The position numbers and the translations under genes were made by a program. Positions 13,976 to 22,141 of a stretch of DNA of 64,000 nucleotides are shown here, in pieces. The DNA lies in the NCBI RefSeq assembly GCF_019396325.1, contig NZ_JAHKRO010000006.1, forward strand, positions 1 through 64,000, given 5' to 3'. Position 1 is the stretch's first letter. Every line of letters starts with the position of its first letter. The notes under the pieces were generated by a model that worked only from the letters and a program-made list of their open reading frames with translations, was not told the DNA's origin and made no database searches. Source of the DNA: Nonomuraea ceibae. Lineage in GTDB: Bacteria; Actinomycetota; Actinomycetes; Streptosporangiales; Streptosporangiaceae.

Positions 13976-14112
13976 CATACCGTGAGCTCGAAGGTGGCGC
14001 GGGCGACTGGCCGTCACATGCCTTCTGGGCCAGAATCCGCAACGGCGCACCACCGTCATGGCCGGGAGAGGGCCTCGCCCTTTCCCGGTTCCTCCACCAT
14101 CGGAAGGTGAGC

Positions 14113-14721
14113 ATGCAGTCGCCGACGCACCTGCACGATCTCCTGGCCTCGACCATCTTCACCGAGGGACTCGATGACGAGATGGACCTGTGGACGCTGG
14201 GGTTCAGCGCCCTCTGGGTCAAAGGAATGGATCGCGACGCCGTCGCTGAGGCCTTCTCCCTGGACCTCGCCACCAGTACGCCGAGCCACCTGAACGAATT
14301 GCTCGACAACAGTGAGGAAGGCGGGCCCACCTGGGTGGGCGAGGCCGGAGGGTGGACCTGCGTCATTCCGGGGCCGACCGACGACGATTTCCTGCTGCCG
14401 TTGACTGCGGGCGGGCGGGAGGCGCTCTGCTTCAGTATGGATATGGGTGGCCATGACCATTTCAAGTATCTGAAGGACGGGGAGGTGGTTGTCGCCTTCC
14501 AGCCCACCTGGCCCGACCCCGTGCGCGGGAGCGATCCGCACGCGCTCGACCACCTCATGGAAGGGCTGCGCTTACGGACCAGTGGCGACGACGTCATCGA
14601 GGATCGCGTGGACGAGGGCGAGAGCATCAGCTCCGTCCTGACGCTGATCGGCCGGATCACGGGGACGGACATCGCCACTGACTGGCTTGAGGCGACGCAC
14701 TCGCTCATCCGCCCTCGCTAG
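14113..14721 (+). CDS. DUF6461-like hypothetical protein
   Basis: A 202-aa acidic soluble protein. The segment WVGEAGGWTCVIPGPTDDDF, followed by GGREALCFSMDMGGHDHFKY, is the pattern I associate with DUF6461, a family seen in many filamentous actinomycetes. The ATG at 14113 has a GGAAGGTGA ribosome site; the frame is open much further left, through the tRNA fragment, but that part is not coding. Function is unknown. It is the first chromosomal gene beyond the AICE. Confidence 0.75.
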   Translation: MQSPTHLHDLLASTIFTEGLDDEMDLWTLGFSALWVKGMDRDAVAEAFSLDLATSTPSHLNELLDNSEEGGPTWVGEAGGWTCVIPGPTDDDFLLPLTAGGREALCFSMDMGGHDHFKYLKDGEVVVAFQPTWPDPVRGSDPHALDHLMEGLRLRTSGDDVIEDRVDEGESISSVLTLIGRITGTDIATDWLEATHSLIRPR

Positions 14722-14832
14722 GGCGTTGACCACGATGGTCCGCTAGGTGCGGATGATCAAGCTGCTCAGGACGGCCCCAGCGTTGCCGGCGTTCGCTGCG
14801 GATGCGGGCTCGTCCGATGGCCGTGGACAGCG

Positions 14833-15049
14833 CTAGTAGCTGTCGCTCCAGTGGTACCAGGGGCCCTGGATGTGCTCGAAGGACGAAGCGACCGCGGGTT
14901 GGAGTCATCGACCGGAACGTGCTTGGGGCTCCATACGTAGCCGTAGGGGTCCACGCTGGGCCCGTTCTCGCCCAGCTTGAAGTAGACGCGCCTTCTCGAT
15001 AGACAGCTTGAAACTCAGCCTCTCCAATCTCCAGTGGCCCATTCGTCAT
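14833..15049 (-). pseudogene. Small hypothetical gene broken by two frameshifts
   Basis: Reading leftward, MTNGPLEIGEAEFQAVYREG leaves frame near 14990 and the next frame continues sensibly as RVYFKLGENGPSVDPYGYVW then SPKHVPVDD. A second shift near 14910 is needed to reach VASSFEHIQGPWYHWSDSY and a TAG. The three pieces join into one roughly 75-residue protein, each using a different frame. The first lesion looks like one lost base in a GC run. It could be true decay or sequencing error. Confidence 0.65.
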
Positions 15050-15094
15050 TGTCCCTGCCCGTGGGCGTCGCGGGGCGTGTGCTTCCATGACGCT

Positions 15095-15604
15095 ATGGGA
15101 GCGGTTGTGACAAGCATCGTCGCGGTACTGGGCACTCTTCTCGGAGCCACGCTGAACCACCTGTTAGCCGCGCGAACGGCGAACCGGGCGGAACACCTGG
15201 CGAGGGCCGACAGGCTCAGGGCGGAACGCATGGACGCGTACTGCACTCTCGGGGGCGCACTCACCAACTATCGGCGCGGGCAGCTTGATCTTTGGTACGC
15301 GAGGCAGGAGAGCCCGGAGCAGTCGAGCTGGATCGAGCTGCGCCGGGAGGAGCAGCGGTTGCGGTCGGCGGCTCTGGAGGCGCTGTACCGGATGGAGCTC
15401 CTGACGGACGATGAGTCGCTCATCGCCAAGGGCTGGGAGGCGCTGCAGGCCGTCGACCGCATGAACGAGCTGAAAACCGGTGAGGAGCTGGATCAGCAGC
15501 GGGCCGTTTCCAGGACGCTCATCGCTGCCTTCATCCGTGCTTCGAAGCCGTTCGTCGCCCTCCGGATCGAAGGCCCGAAGAAGATCGAAGGGTCGAAGAA
15601 ATAG
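15095..15604 (+). CDS. Hypothetical protein with N-terminal membrane anchor and coiled coil
   Basis: The 169-aa protein starts with one hydrophobic helix (MGAVVTSIVAVLGTLLGATL) followed by a long charged helical region (LAARTANRAEHLARADRLRA...; ELRREEQRLRSAALEALYRM). It resembles small phage- or actinomycete-type membrane-anchored coiled-coil proteins. The ATG at 15095 was chosen because the hydrophobic helix begins there; no clear ribosome site is visible. The 5' end is antisense to none of the retained pseudogene. Confidence 0.65.
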   Translation: MGAVVTSIVAVLGTLLGATLNHLLAARTANRAEHLARADRLRAERMDAYCTLGGALTNYRRGQLDLWYARQESPEQSSWIELRREEQRLRSAALEALYRMELLTDDESLIAKGWEALQAVDRMNELKTGEELDQQRAVSRTLIAAFIRASKPFVALRIEGPKKIEGSKK

Positions 15605-15658
15605 GCCTTGCGGCGGTCGGCATACCGGGAACATACCGGGCTCTCATAGGGTCCTCCG

Positions 15659-16663
15659 GTGCGCCTGATGATCGCCCTGATGCTGTGGCTCAGCCCGCTG
15701 CCGCCGGGGACGCAGCCGAGGTTCCCCGCGCCGCTCGACCTGTGCGCGATGGTCGACGCGGACCTGGTCAAGCGGCTCGTGCCCGGCGGCGGGAGCAGGC
15801 TGGAGGGACGGCACTGCGTCTGGACGAAGCCGGGCAGCGAGCTGGGGGTCAGGTGGATCAACGACGACGGGGAGCCCTGGGACTACACCTCCGCGCAGGC
15901 TCATGAGGAGTATCGCAGGAGCCTGGCCCGTGACCTCCGCCCGGACACGTCACCCCGTTCCCTGTGGGTCAACGGCGATTCCCGCGACCTGCTCGGCGGG
16001 CGGGCGCGGGTGGTGCGGGGCGTGGGGGACGAGGGCCATCTGCTGGACCACGTCGCGGCGGGCACGGAACGGGTGGAGCTCGTCAAGGTGGTATTCCGGG
16101 TCGGCAACCTGCTGGTGGAGGTCGAGCACTTCGGGCCGGCGCCGGGCGCCCGGCGGCTGCGTCAGGGGGCGGTGGCGGTGGCCCGCCGGATGGCGGACGC
16201 GCTGGTCCGGGCGAGCCCGGCCGATCCTGCTGCCGCTCCGGTCGCGCCCGGCACGTACGCGGAGCCGCCGATCGCGTGTGCCGTGCTCAGCCCCGCGCAG
16301 GTGCGGCAGCTCGTCGAGCCGTCGGCGTACGCGCGGACCGGGAACTCGGCGACCTGTTCGTGGGAGGAGCCGAACGAGTCCTCGGACCGGCGGCAGCTGA
16401 GGCTGGAGTTCTGGGCGCCGCGGCGCGGCCCGGCGGGTGACGGCGTCGCCCAGGCGAAGGAGATGTTCGCCGGATGGCGGGACGACGACACGCGGGCTCT
16501 GGACCTCGCGGACGAGGCGCTGGCGTTCCGCGAAGGGACGCCGCAGGTTCCCGGCCCGCCGGTGGTGGTCTTCAGGAAGGCGAACCTGCTCGGGTACGTG
16601 CGGGCGGGCGACGAGGCCAAGGCCGAGCGGGCCGCCCGGTGGATCGTGGAGGCGCTGTCGTGA
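15659..16663 (+). CDS. Secreted DUF3558-like protein with two repeats
   Basis: A 334-aa protein starting at GTG 15659 with a short hydrophobic leader (MRLMIALMLWLSPLPPGTQP). Two related halves each begin with a C-x-hydrophobic, then a valine/leucine-rich segment and a CxW: LDLCAMVDADLVKRLVP...HCVW (about 26-55) and IACAVLSPAQVRQLVEP...TCSW (about 205-235). This resembles DUF3558 proteins, which are exported and of unknown function. Its end overlaps the next gene (GTGA), and both products share the layout, suggesting an old duplication. Confidence 0.7.
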   Translation: MRLMIALMLWLSPLPPGTQPRFPAPLDLCAMVDADLVKRLVPGGGSRLEGRHCVWTKPGSELGVRWINDDGEPWDYTSAQAHEEYRRSLARDLRPDTSPRSLWVNGDSRDLLGGRARVVRGVGDEGHLLDHVAAGTERVELVKVVFRVGNLLVEVEHFGPAPGARRLRQGAVAVARRMADALVRASPADPAAAPVAPGTYAEPPIACAVLSPAQVRQLVEPSAYARTGNSATCSWEEPNESSDRRQLRLEFWAPRRGPAGDGVAQAKEMFAGWRDDDTRALDLADEALAFREGTPQVPGPPVVVFRKANLLGYVRAGDEAKAERAARWIVEALS

Positions 16664-17616
16664 TCAGGGTCGTGCTGGCCGTACTCGTGCTGCTCACCGC
16701 AGCCGCCTGCTCGGCCGAGCCGGCGCCGCCTCGCCCGACCCGGGCGGCGAGCCCGCCGCCGTCGGGGCCCGGCAGGTTCACCGGGGTCGTCGACCCCTGC
16801 TCGCTGCTCACCGCCGAGCAGGTGGAGCAGCTCGTCACGCTCGCCGAGCAGAAGTACGACGAGGGCGGGTGCACCTGGACCACCCCCGGCCTGTCGCTGA
16901 AAGGGCAGGCGGTCCACGAGCTCAGCGTCGGCGTCCACCTGGCCGCGGACGTCGCGGCGGCACACGCCTTCTTCGTCAGGCCCCCGGACTCCGCCTTCCC
17001 CGCGATGGCGGTCAGGGATCGGCCCGAACCCCCCGTCGACGCGCAGGTGGGCGACGAGTCGTTCGTCCAGGCCCCGGCTCTGGGGAGGCACGCCACGGTC
17101 CTGGCCTTCCGGCTCGGCAACGCGGTGGTCAACATCAACTACGGCTGGCGGGCGAAGCCAGCTCCGCGGCATCAGGAGGGGGCGCTGAAGGCCGCGCGGT
17201 GGATCGCCGAGGCGATGGACCGGCCCGCCCCCGCCGTCGCGGACCCGGCGGACGGGCGGTTCGCGGTGGCGCCGTACGCCTGCTCGCTGCTGCCTGAAGG
17301 GGTTCCCGAGTCGGCGACCCAGTGCGGCGGGCTCAAGCTGCGGCTCGGGCGGGCATGGCAGGGGCGGAGCGGGATCGCCGTCGCCAAGGAGATCTTCGCC
17401 TACTACCGGAGAACGCAGTGGCCCGAGAAGCCGGTCAAGCCGGTGAAGGGCCTGGGGGACGAGGCGTTCGCGGAACGCGACGGGGCCCGGCTGACGGTGT
17501 GGGTGCGGGTGAGCAACCTCGTCCTGGAGATCCCGTTCACGAAGGAGGACGGCACTCTCACGCCGGAGATGCGGGACGAGGTCGCCAACGTGCTGAGCCG
17601 CCTGCCCGCCCGATAA
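16660..17616 (+). CDS. Lipoprotein, DUF3558-like
   Basis: A 318-aa lipoprotein. The GTG start at 16660 overlaps the preceding stop. The lipobox LTAAAC gives a modified cysteine at residue 17. A proline-rich spacer is followed by a domain with DPCSLLTAEQVEQLV...GCTW, the conserved Cys pattern of the preceding protein. It is translationally coupled to that gene, so both are probably surface partners. A hairpin terminator follows at 17618. Confidence 0.78.
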   Translation: MIRVVLAVLVLLTAAACSAEPAPPRPTRAASPPPSGPGRFTGVVDPCSLLTAEQVEQLVTLAEQKYDEGGCTWTTPGLSLKGQAVHELSVGVHLAADVAAAHAFFVRPPDSAFPAMAVRDRPEPPVDAQVGDESFVQAPALGRHATVLAFRLGNAVVNINYGWRAKPAPRHQEGALKAARWIAEAMDRPAPAVADPADGRFAVAPYACSLLPEGVPESATQCGGLKLRLGRAWQGRSGIAVAKEIFAYYRRTQWPEKPVKPVKGLGDEAFAERDGARLTVWVRVSNLVLEIPFTKEDGTLTPEMRDEVANVLSRLPAR

Positions 17617-17617
17617 A

Positions 17618-17649
17618 GCCGGCTGGTTGAGGGGCAACCGCAAGCCGGC
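17618..17649 (+). terminator. Hairpin after the lipoprotein pair
   Basis: GCCGGC (17618-17623) pairs with GCCGGC (17644-17649), and inner GGTTG pairs with CAACC around AGGGG. There is no U-tract, as is usual for actinomycete terminators. Confidence 0.5.
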
Positions 17650-17761
17650 CTGGGCGCGTACATGGGAGCTTTCTAATGCCCGTGCCATGTACTGGGTGTT
17701 ACCTGAAAACTACCATCAGTGATGAACGATGGTCGTTCACGTACACACCCATGGAGGTTCA

Positions 17762-17995
17762 GTGCGTACATCTCCCCGCAAGCTCGCCGCAGTCGTCGTG
17801 GTCGCCGGTGGGCTGGTGCTGCCGGCGTCGGCCGCGCACGCGGTCGTCGACCCGAAAAAGATCTCGGTCCTGGATTCGGTCCAGCGGATCGATCCCGTGC
17901 TGATGGCCAACTGCACCACCGGGGGCGCCGCCGATCCGCTCGGAGCCGTGGTCATTCCGCCCGAAGTCCCGCTCGTGGGCTGCCTGACGCTCTGA
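17762..17995 (+). CDS. Small secreted protein, 77 aa
   Basis: The GTG at 17762 has a GGAGG site 5 bp upstream. A signal peptide (about 1-26, SPRKLAAVVVVAGGLVLPAS, cleavage near AHA) leaves a mature peptide of about 50 residues with two cysteines (MANCTTGG; LVGCLTL), able to form one disulphide. An earlier in-frame ATG at 17729 would add an unlikely His-rich leader. The family is not recognised; the size and cysteines recall actinomycete surface peptides. Confidence 0.7.
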   Translation: MRTSPRKLAAVVVVAGGLVLPASAAHAVVDPKKISVLDSVQRIDPVLMANCTTGGAADPLGAVVIPPEVPLVGCLTL

Positions 17996-18006
17996 TCGTC
18001 CGCCTG

Positions 18007-18034
18007 GGCCCCTCGCGGTTGCCCGCGGGGGGCC
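18007..18034 (+). terminator. GC-rich hairpin terminator
   Basis: GGCCCCTCGCGG pairs with CCCGCGGGGGGCC around a short TTG loop, 12 bp after the small secreted protein gene. No U-tract follows. Confidence 0.55.
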
Positions 18035-18117
18035 GCTTCGCGTCCGGGGGCAATCTCGTTGATCGCTGATCGGGTGGAGCCTAGGATGACGACTGCTCCG
18101 GGAGGTGAGCCGACCAC

Positions 18118-18447
18118 ATGTCTCATGCGAAGACGTCCTTCGTCTGTCTCCCGTGCCGCGCCTCGTACAAGCAGCCCTATGCCGGCGGCTCCGAGCGGCG
18201 CTGCCCGCGCTGCGCGGGGGTGCTGATCCACGTGGGGACGGCGTTCGCGGCGCCGAGGCGTCGTGACGTCGCGGCGTGGCGGGTGCTGTCGGTGCTGCTG
18301 CACGCGGGCGTGCGCTTCCCTCGGAGCTGCTGTGGCGGGCCCGGTTACCGGCCGCGCACGCTCGGGGAGGTGAAGGCGCGGATGGTGTACGCGCGCCGCA
18401 CCGGGGAGCCGTTCGCACAGGCGCTGGTGCGTCCCGACCTGCCATGA
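18118..18447 (+). CDS. Zinc-ribbon protein, 109 aa
   Basis: MSHAKTSFVCLPCRASYKQP has CxxC, followed by RRCPRCAGVLIHVG with a second CxxC 18 residues later: one zinc ribbon of the rubredoxin/transcription-factor type. The rest is basic. Its stop overlaps the methyltransferase start (ATGA), so the two are co-translated. A GGAGGTGAG site precedes the ATG. A role in RNA or protein binding for the methyltransferase is a guess from coupling. Confidence 0.78.
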   Translation: MSHAKTSFVCLPCRASYKQPYAGGSERRCPRCAGVLIHVGTAFAAPRRRDVAAWRVLSVLLHAGVRFPRSCCGGPGYRPRTLGEVKARMVYARRTGEPFAQALVRPDLP

Positions 18448-19058
18448 GCGCGCGTTACGACGACGTGCTCGGACCGCTGCGTGAGGCGTACGACCGCAGC
18501 GCGCGGCAGCGCGACGCGAGCGGCAAGGCGGCGTGGAAGCAGGCCGAGCGGGAGGCGTTCCTGGGCCGGCTGCCGGACGGCGGCAAGCTGCTGGAGATCG
18601 GCGCGGGCACCGGCCAGGACAGCGTCTACTTCCGTGACCACGGCCTGGACGTGGTGGCCGTCGACCTGTCGCCGGAGATGGTCGCGCGGTGCCGGGAGAA
18701 GGGGCTCGACGCCCGGGTCATGGACTTTCTGGGCCTGGACTTCGCGCCCGGCTCGTTCGACGCCGTCTACGCGCTCAACTGCCTGCTGCACGTGCCCGAC
18801 CGCGACCTGCCCGCGGTGCTGGAGGCGATCCACCGGGTGATGCGGCCGGGCGGGCTGTTCTTTCTCGGCGTCTACGGCGGGGGCAGCCTGACCGGGGAGG
18901 GGGAGTTCGCGGACGACGAGCAGTGGCCGCCCCGGTTCTTCTCGTTCCGGAGCGACGAGGAGCTGGTGGAGCAGGCGAGCCGGGTCTTCGAGGTCGTGGA
19001 CTTCCATGCCGTCGGTGCGGACCACTCCCGGTTCCAGTCGCTGACCTTGCGTGCGTGA
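18444..19058 (+). CDS. Class I SAM-dependent methyltransferase
   Basis: The 204-aa protein has motif I at 49-60 (LLEIGAGTGQDS), the acidic strand-2 end (VVAVDLSPEMVARC), motif II/III (FDAVYALNCLLHV) and RVMRPGGLFFLGVYG. This is the small-molecule methyltransferase 11/25 type. The ATG overlaps the stop of the zinc-ribbon gene. The substrate cannot be read from the sequence. Confidence 0.87.
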   Translation: MSARYDDVLGPLREAYDRSARQRDASGKAAWKQAEREAFLGRLPDGGKLLEIGAGTGQDSVYFRDHGLDVVAVDLSPEMVARCREKGLDARVMDFLGLDFAPGSFDAVYALNCLLHVPDRDLPAVLEAIHRVMRPGGLFFLGVYGGGSLTGEGEFADDEQWPPRFFSFRSDEELVEQASRVFEVVDFHAVGADHSRFQSLTLRA

Positions 19059-19073
19059 AGACCCGGCCCGGCG

Positions 19074-19466
19074 TCAGCAGGCGCTGTGGAGGGCCACCGC
19101 GTCGATGCGCTTGCCGAAGTTGGTGTCGTACGCCTGCGCGTAGTCGCCGATGTTGACCTTGCGGAACTCGCGGGGGTCGTAGTCGATGAAGCAGCCCCGG
19201 ACGTTGGCGTAGAAGGAGTAGACGTGGTCGTGGAGGTTGGGCGGCATGTCGCGGTAGCCGTTGGAGGGCATCCAGCGCCAGGGGGTGCCCCGGTAGTCGC
19301 GGTCGTGCCAGAAGCAGATCTCGCCGGCCGCGCACTGGGCCGCGGCGCGCTGGAGCGCCGCTGCCTGCTGGACGGCGGCGTTGGCGGGGGCGGCGACGCC
19401 GCTGGCGGGCAGCGCGACGGCGGCGCAGAGCGCGACGGCGGCGGCTCGCTTGGTGAATGCCTTCAT
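19074..19466 (-). CDS. Secreted peptidase inhibitor I36-like protein
   Basis: The 130-aa protein has a signal peptide (MKAFTKRAAAVALCAAVALP, cleavage near ANA) and a cysteine-stabilised beta/gamma-crystallin-like domain: CAAGEICFWHDRDYRGTPWR, then YANVRGCFIDYDPREFRK and a terminal Cys. This is the peptidase inhibitor family 36 pattern common in Streptomyces (SMI-type metalloprotease inhibitors). It is convergent with the methyltransferase. A second I36-like gene is at 28894-29313. Confidence 0.8.
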   Translation of the reverse strand: MKAFTKRAAAVALCAAVALPASGVAAPANAAVQQAAALQRAAAQCAAGEICFWHDRDYRGTPWRWMPSNGYRDMPPNLHDHVYSFYANVRGCFIDYDPREFRKVNIGDYAQAYDTNFGKRIDAVALHSAC

Positions 19467-19583
19467 CAGAGACCCTTTCGGTCCGGGGACGACCTCTAGC
19501 ACCCTCAGTAAGGCAGTGATTACTAATCGTAGTCAAGTCCCGTCCGTGGACGGAGGGCTGTCGGCGTGTAAGGCTGGCGTGAC

Positions 19584-20108
19584 ATGAGGTACGTCTTAGC
19601 GGCCCTGGGACTCCTGCTGACGGTCGCCTGCGGGCCGGGTGAGGCCGCGGCGCCTCCGGTCAACGCCGACGACGTGATGTTCGTGCAGATGATGGTGCAG
19701 CACCACCGGCAGGGCATCGAGATCGCCAAGGTCGGCGCCGACAGGGCGACCACGCCGGAGCTGAGGACGCTGACCGAGGCCATCGCCGCCACGCAGCAGA
19801 GCGAGGTCGAGATGATGCTGCGGTGGCTGCACGCCTGGGGGCAGCCGCTGACGCCGCCCGACGGGGCGCACGACCATCACGGCGGGCTGCCGGAGACCGA
19901 GCAGAAGAAGATCGACGCGCTCCGGAAGGCGAAGGATCCGGAGCCGGAGCTGATGGCGCTGCTGATCGCGCATCAGGGCGACGCGGCGCGGATGGCCGGG
20001 ACCGAGGTGCTCGACGGCGCCAATCCCGAGGTCATGCGGTGGGCGGCGCAGGTGCAGGCGTCACGCAGGGAGCAGATCGAGCAGTTGCGCAAGCTGCTCG
20101 AACGCTGA
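19584..20108 (+). CDS. DUF305 lipoprotein
   Basis: The 174-aa protein has a lipobox (LLTVAC, Cys16) and a ferritin-like DUF305 domain with conserved histidines and methionines: DVMFVQMMVQHHRQGIEIAK, QSEVEMMLRWL, LLIAHQGDAARMA. DUF305 proteins are exported, often associated with copper or other metals, and of unclear function. The Met/His content suggests a metal site. Confidence 0.85.
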   Translation: MRYVLAALGLLLTVACGPGEAAAPPVNADDVMFVQMMVQHHRQGIEIAKVGADRATTPELRTLTEAIAATQQSEVEMMLRWLHAWGQPLTPPDGAHDHHGGLPETEQKKIDALRKAKDPEPELMALLIAHQGDAARMAGTEVLDGANPEVMRWAAQVQASRREQIEQLRKLLER

Positions 20109-20151
20109 GAACCGGAAAAGTCGGCACTCCGTCATAGACGCCGTCCCGGAT

Positions 20152-20168
20152 AAGTGATTAGATCACTT
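20152..20168. promoter_or_regulatory. Operator 1 of the sugar-use regulon
   Basis: AAGTGAT (20152-20158), TAG, ATCACTT (20162-20168) is a perfect 7-bp inverted repeat that ends 3 bp before the start codon of the FadR-type regulator. The same core recurs at 32416-32430. The spacing before the ATG leaves no ribosome site, so the transcript may be leaderless. Confidence 0.85.
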
Positions 20169-20171
20169 GAT

Positions 20172-20873
20172 ATGTCCGAGGTAGCACGGCCCACCCTCTC
20201 CGACGCTCTCACCGAGCGCATGCTGGAGCTCATCCACGCGGGCGGGCACCGGCCGGGTGACCGGCTGCCATCCACCAGGGAGCTCTCCCAGCGCTTCGCC
20301 GTCACCACCCCGACGCTGCGCGAGGCGCTGCGCAGGCTGGAGGCCACCGGGGCCATCGAGCTGCGGCACGGCTCCGGCATCTACGTCGGGGCGGCGATCG
20401 AGCGGCTCGTGCTGCCCAACCCCAACATGCGCGAGATGCACGGCGCCCAGCTCCTCGACCTGCTGGACGCCCGGATCGTCATCGAGCCGCCGCTGGCGGC
20501 GATGGCGGCCGAACGCGGCTCGCCCGAGGAACTGGCCGCGCTCAAGCGGGTGCTCGCCGCCGCCGGCGACCACCTGCGCGGCCAGGACGCCGAGCTGCAC
20601 GACGCCAACATGACCTTCCACCGGGCCGCCGCCCGGATGGCGGGCAACAGCGTGCTGCACGAGGTCGTGGACTCGCTGCTCACGATCCACGGGCCGGAGC
20701 AGCGCCAGATCCTGCAGATCTTCGACGACCGCCGCCGCGACTACGACGAGCACCTGTCGATCCTGGAGGCCATCGAGGCGGGCGACGCCGCGCTGGCCGG
20801 GGAGCGCATGCGGGCCCATCTGGTGGACGTGAAGACGGTCATCGAGCAGCGGTTGCACAACCCCCCCAAATGA
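20172..20873 (+). CDS. FadR-subfamily GntR regulator of the sugar-use locus
   Basis: The 233-aa protein has a winged helix (about 5-70: TLSDALTERMLELIHAG, LPSTRELSQRFAVTTPTLRE, GSGIYVG) and a helical FCD ligand domain (about 85-225). FCD metal ligands are visible (D..H pattern in AELHDANMTFHRAAARMAG; a later RRDYDEHLSILEAI). Such regulators usually bind sugar acids or related carboxylates. The ATG at 20172 lies 3 bp after its operator. It heads a run of overlapping genes, so it is probably autoregulated with the transport operon. Confidence 0.9.
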   Translation: MSEVARPTLSDALTERMLELIHAGGHRPGDRLPSTRELSQRFAVTTPTLREALRRLEATGAIELRHGSGIYVGAAIERLVLPNPNMREMHGAQLLDLLDARIVIEPPLAAMAAERGSPEELAALKRVLAAAGDHLRGQDAELHDANMTFHRAAARMAGNSVLHEVVDSLLTIHGPEQRQILQIFDDRRRDYDEHLSILEAIEAGDAALAGERMRAHLVDVKTVIEQRLHNPPK

Positions 20874-20890
20874 TCAAGGAGGCCGGGAAC

Positions 20891-22141
20891 ATGGTCCGGT
20901 CACGAGTGGCCACGCTCGGCGTGGCGGCCGTCCTTCTCGCCGCCTGTGGCGGGAACGGCGCCGAGACGGCGCAGAAGAAGACAGAGCTCACCCTCTACAA
21001 CGACAAGGGCGCGTGGAGCAAGTACTTCGAGGAGATGGGCGCTGCGTCCAAGCAGAGCATCGGCCTGTCCATGAAGCCCACCGGCTACACCGACTCCGCG
21101 CAGTATCAGGCGTTCATCAAGGCCTCGTTCCGCACGAACGTCAAGCCTGACCTCTTCACCTGGCAGACCGGGGGGATGCTGCAGGAGATCGTCAAGCAGA
21201 AGCAGGTGGCCGACACCACGGCCGTCTGGCAGGAGGCCATCAAGGCCGGCGACCTGTCGCAGGACCTGGCGCCCTACTACACGATCGACGGCAAGCAGTA
21301 CTGCGTGCCGATGAACGTCGCGTACTGGGGCATGTTCTACAACAAGAAGATCTTCGACGAGCACGACCTGAAGCCCCCGGCCACCTGGGAGGACCTGGTC
21401 AAGATCGCCGAGACGCTGAAGCAGCACGACGTGAAGGCGTTCTACCACACCAGCGTGCTGTTCTCGTTCGTCTGGTTCGAGCAGATCATGGCCGGGATGG
21501 ACCCCGACCTGTACGACCGGCTGTCCACGGGTCAGGCGAAGTACACCGATCCGGGCGTGGTCGCGGTGATGGAGAAGTGGAAAGAGCTCATCGACGCCGG
21601 ATATTTCATGAATCCGGGCGATAAAACGGACCCCGGCGACGTGCTGAAGACCGGCAAGGCCGCGATGGTCTCGTTCGGCACCTGGTTCAACACCAGCATG
21701 ACCCAGCGCGACATGAAAGCCGGCGCCGACTACGGCTTCTTCGTCATCCCCAACGTGAACGCGAGCCTGCCCAAGACCTCGATGATCTTCGAGAGCGGCC
21801 CGCTCTGCTCCCTCGCCAAGGCCGCCGACCCCGACGCGAGCATGAAGTACCTCAAGTGGTGGACCACCGCCGAAGCCCAGAAGAAGTGGGCCGGCATCCG
21901 TGGCGACGTGAGCGCCAACCCCAAGGTCACCATCGAGGACGAGGCGCTCGGCCAGGTCACCAAGGACGCGGGCAGCGGCGAGTACCGCCTGGTCAACCGC
22001 TACTTCGAGGCCACCCCGCCGCCCATCCTGACAGCCGCCCTGGACGGTTTCAGCAAGTTCGTCACCGAACCCGGGACGTACATGGAGGTGCTGGAGACGA
22101 TCCAGAAGGAGGCCGACGAGTACTGGAGCACGCATCAGTGA
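20891..22141 (+). CDS. ABC sugar transporter, extracellular solute-binding lipoprotein
   Basis: The 416-aa family 1 binding protein has a lipobox VLLAAC (Cys19) and the mature ligand-binding fold (NDKGAWSKYFEEMGAAS, VPMNVAYWGMFYNKKIFDEH, GKAAMVSFGTWFNTSM). I chose the ATG at 20891 because AAGGAGG lies 8 bp upstream; an ATG at 20870 overlaps the regulator stop but has no signal advantage. It delivers an oligosaccharide or sugar derivative to the two permeases that follow with overlaps. Confidence 0.92.
   Translation: MVRSRVATLGVAAVLLAACGGNGAETAQKKTELTLYNDKGAWSKYFEEMGAASKQSIGLSMKPTGYTDSAQYQAFIKASFRTNVKPDLFTWQTGGMLQEIVKQKQVADTTAVWQEAIKAGDLSQDLAPYYTIDGKQYCVPMNVAYWGMFYNKKIFDEHDLKPPATWEDLVKIAETLKQHDVKAFYHTSVLFSFVWFEQIMAGMDPDLYDRLSTGQAKYTDPGVVAVMEKWKELIDAGYFMNPGDKTDPGDVLKTGKAAMVSFGTWFNTSMTQRDMKAGADYGFFVIPNVNASLPKTSMIFESGPLCSLAKAADPDASMKYLKWWTTAEAQKKWAGIRGDVSANPKVTIEDEALGQVTKDAGSGEYRLVNRYFEATPPPILTAALDGFSKFVTEPGTYMEVLETIQKEADEYWSTHQ

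Noticed and set aside
13342..14112. The long open frame that joins into the DUF6461-like gene
   Set aside because: It passes through the tRNA fragment and its terminator, so it cannot be one protein. The true start is ATG 14113 with its ribosome site.
16162..17688. 508-codon - strand frame across the DUF3558-like pair
   Set aside because: It is antisense to two coupled genes with clear signal peptides, and its composition is that of a mirror frame.
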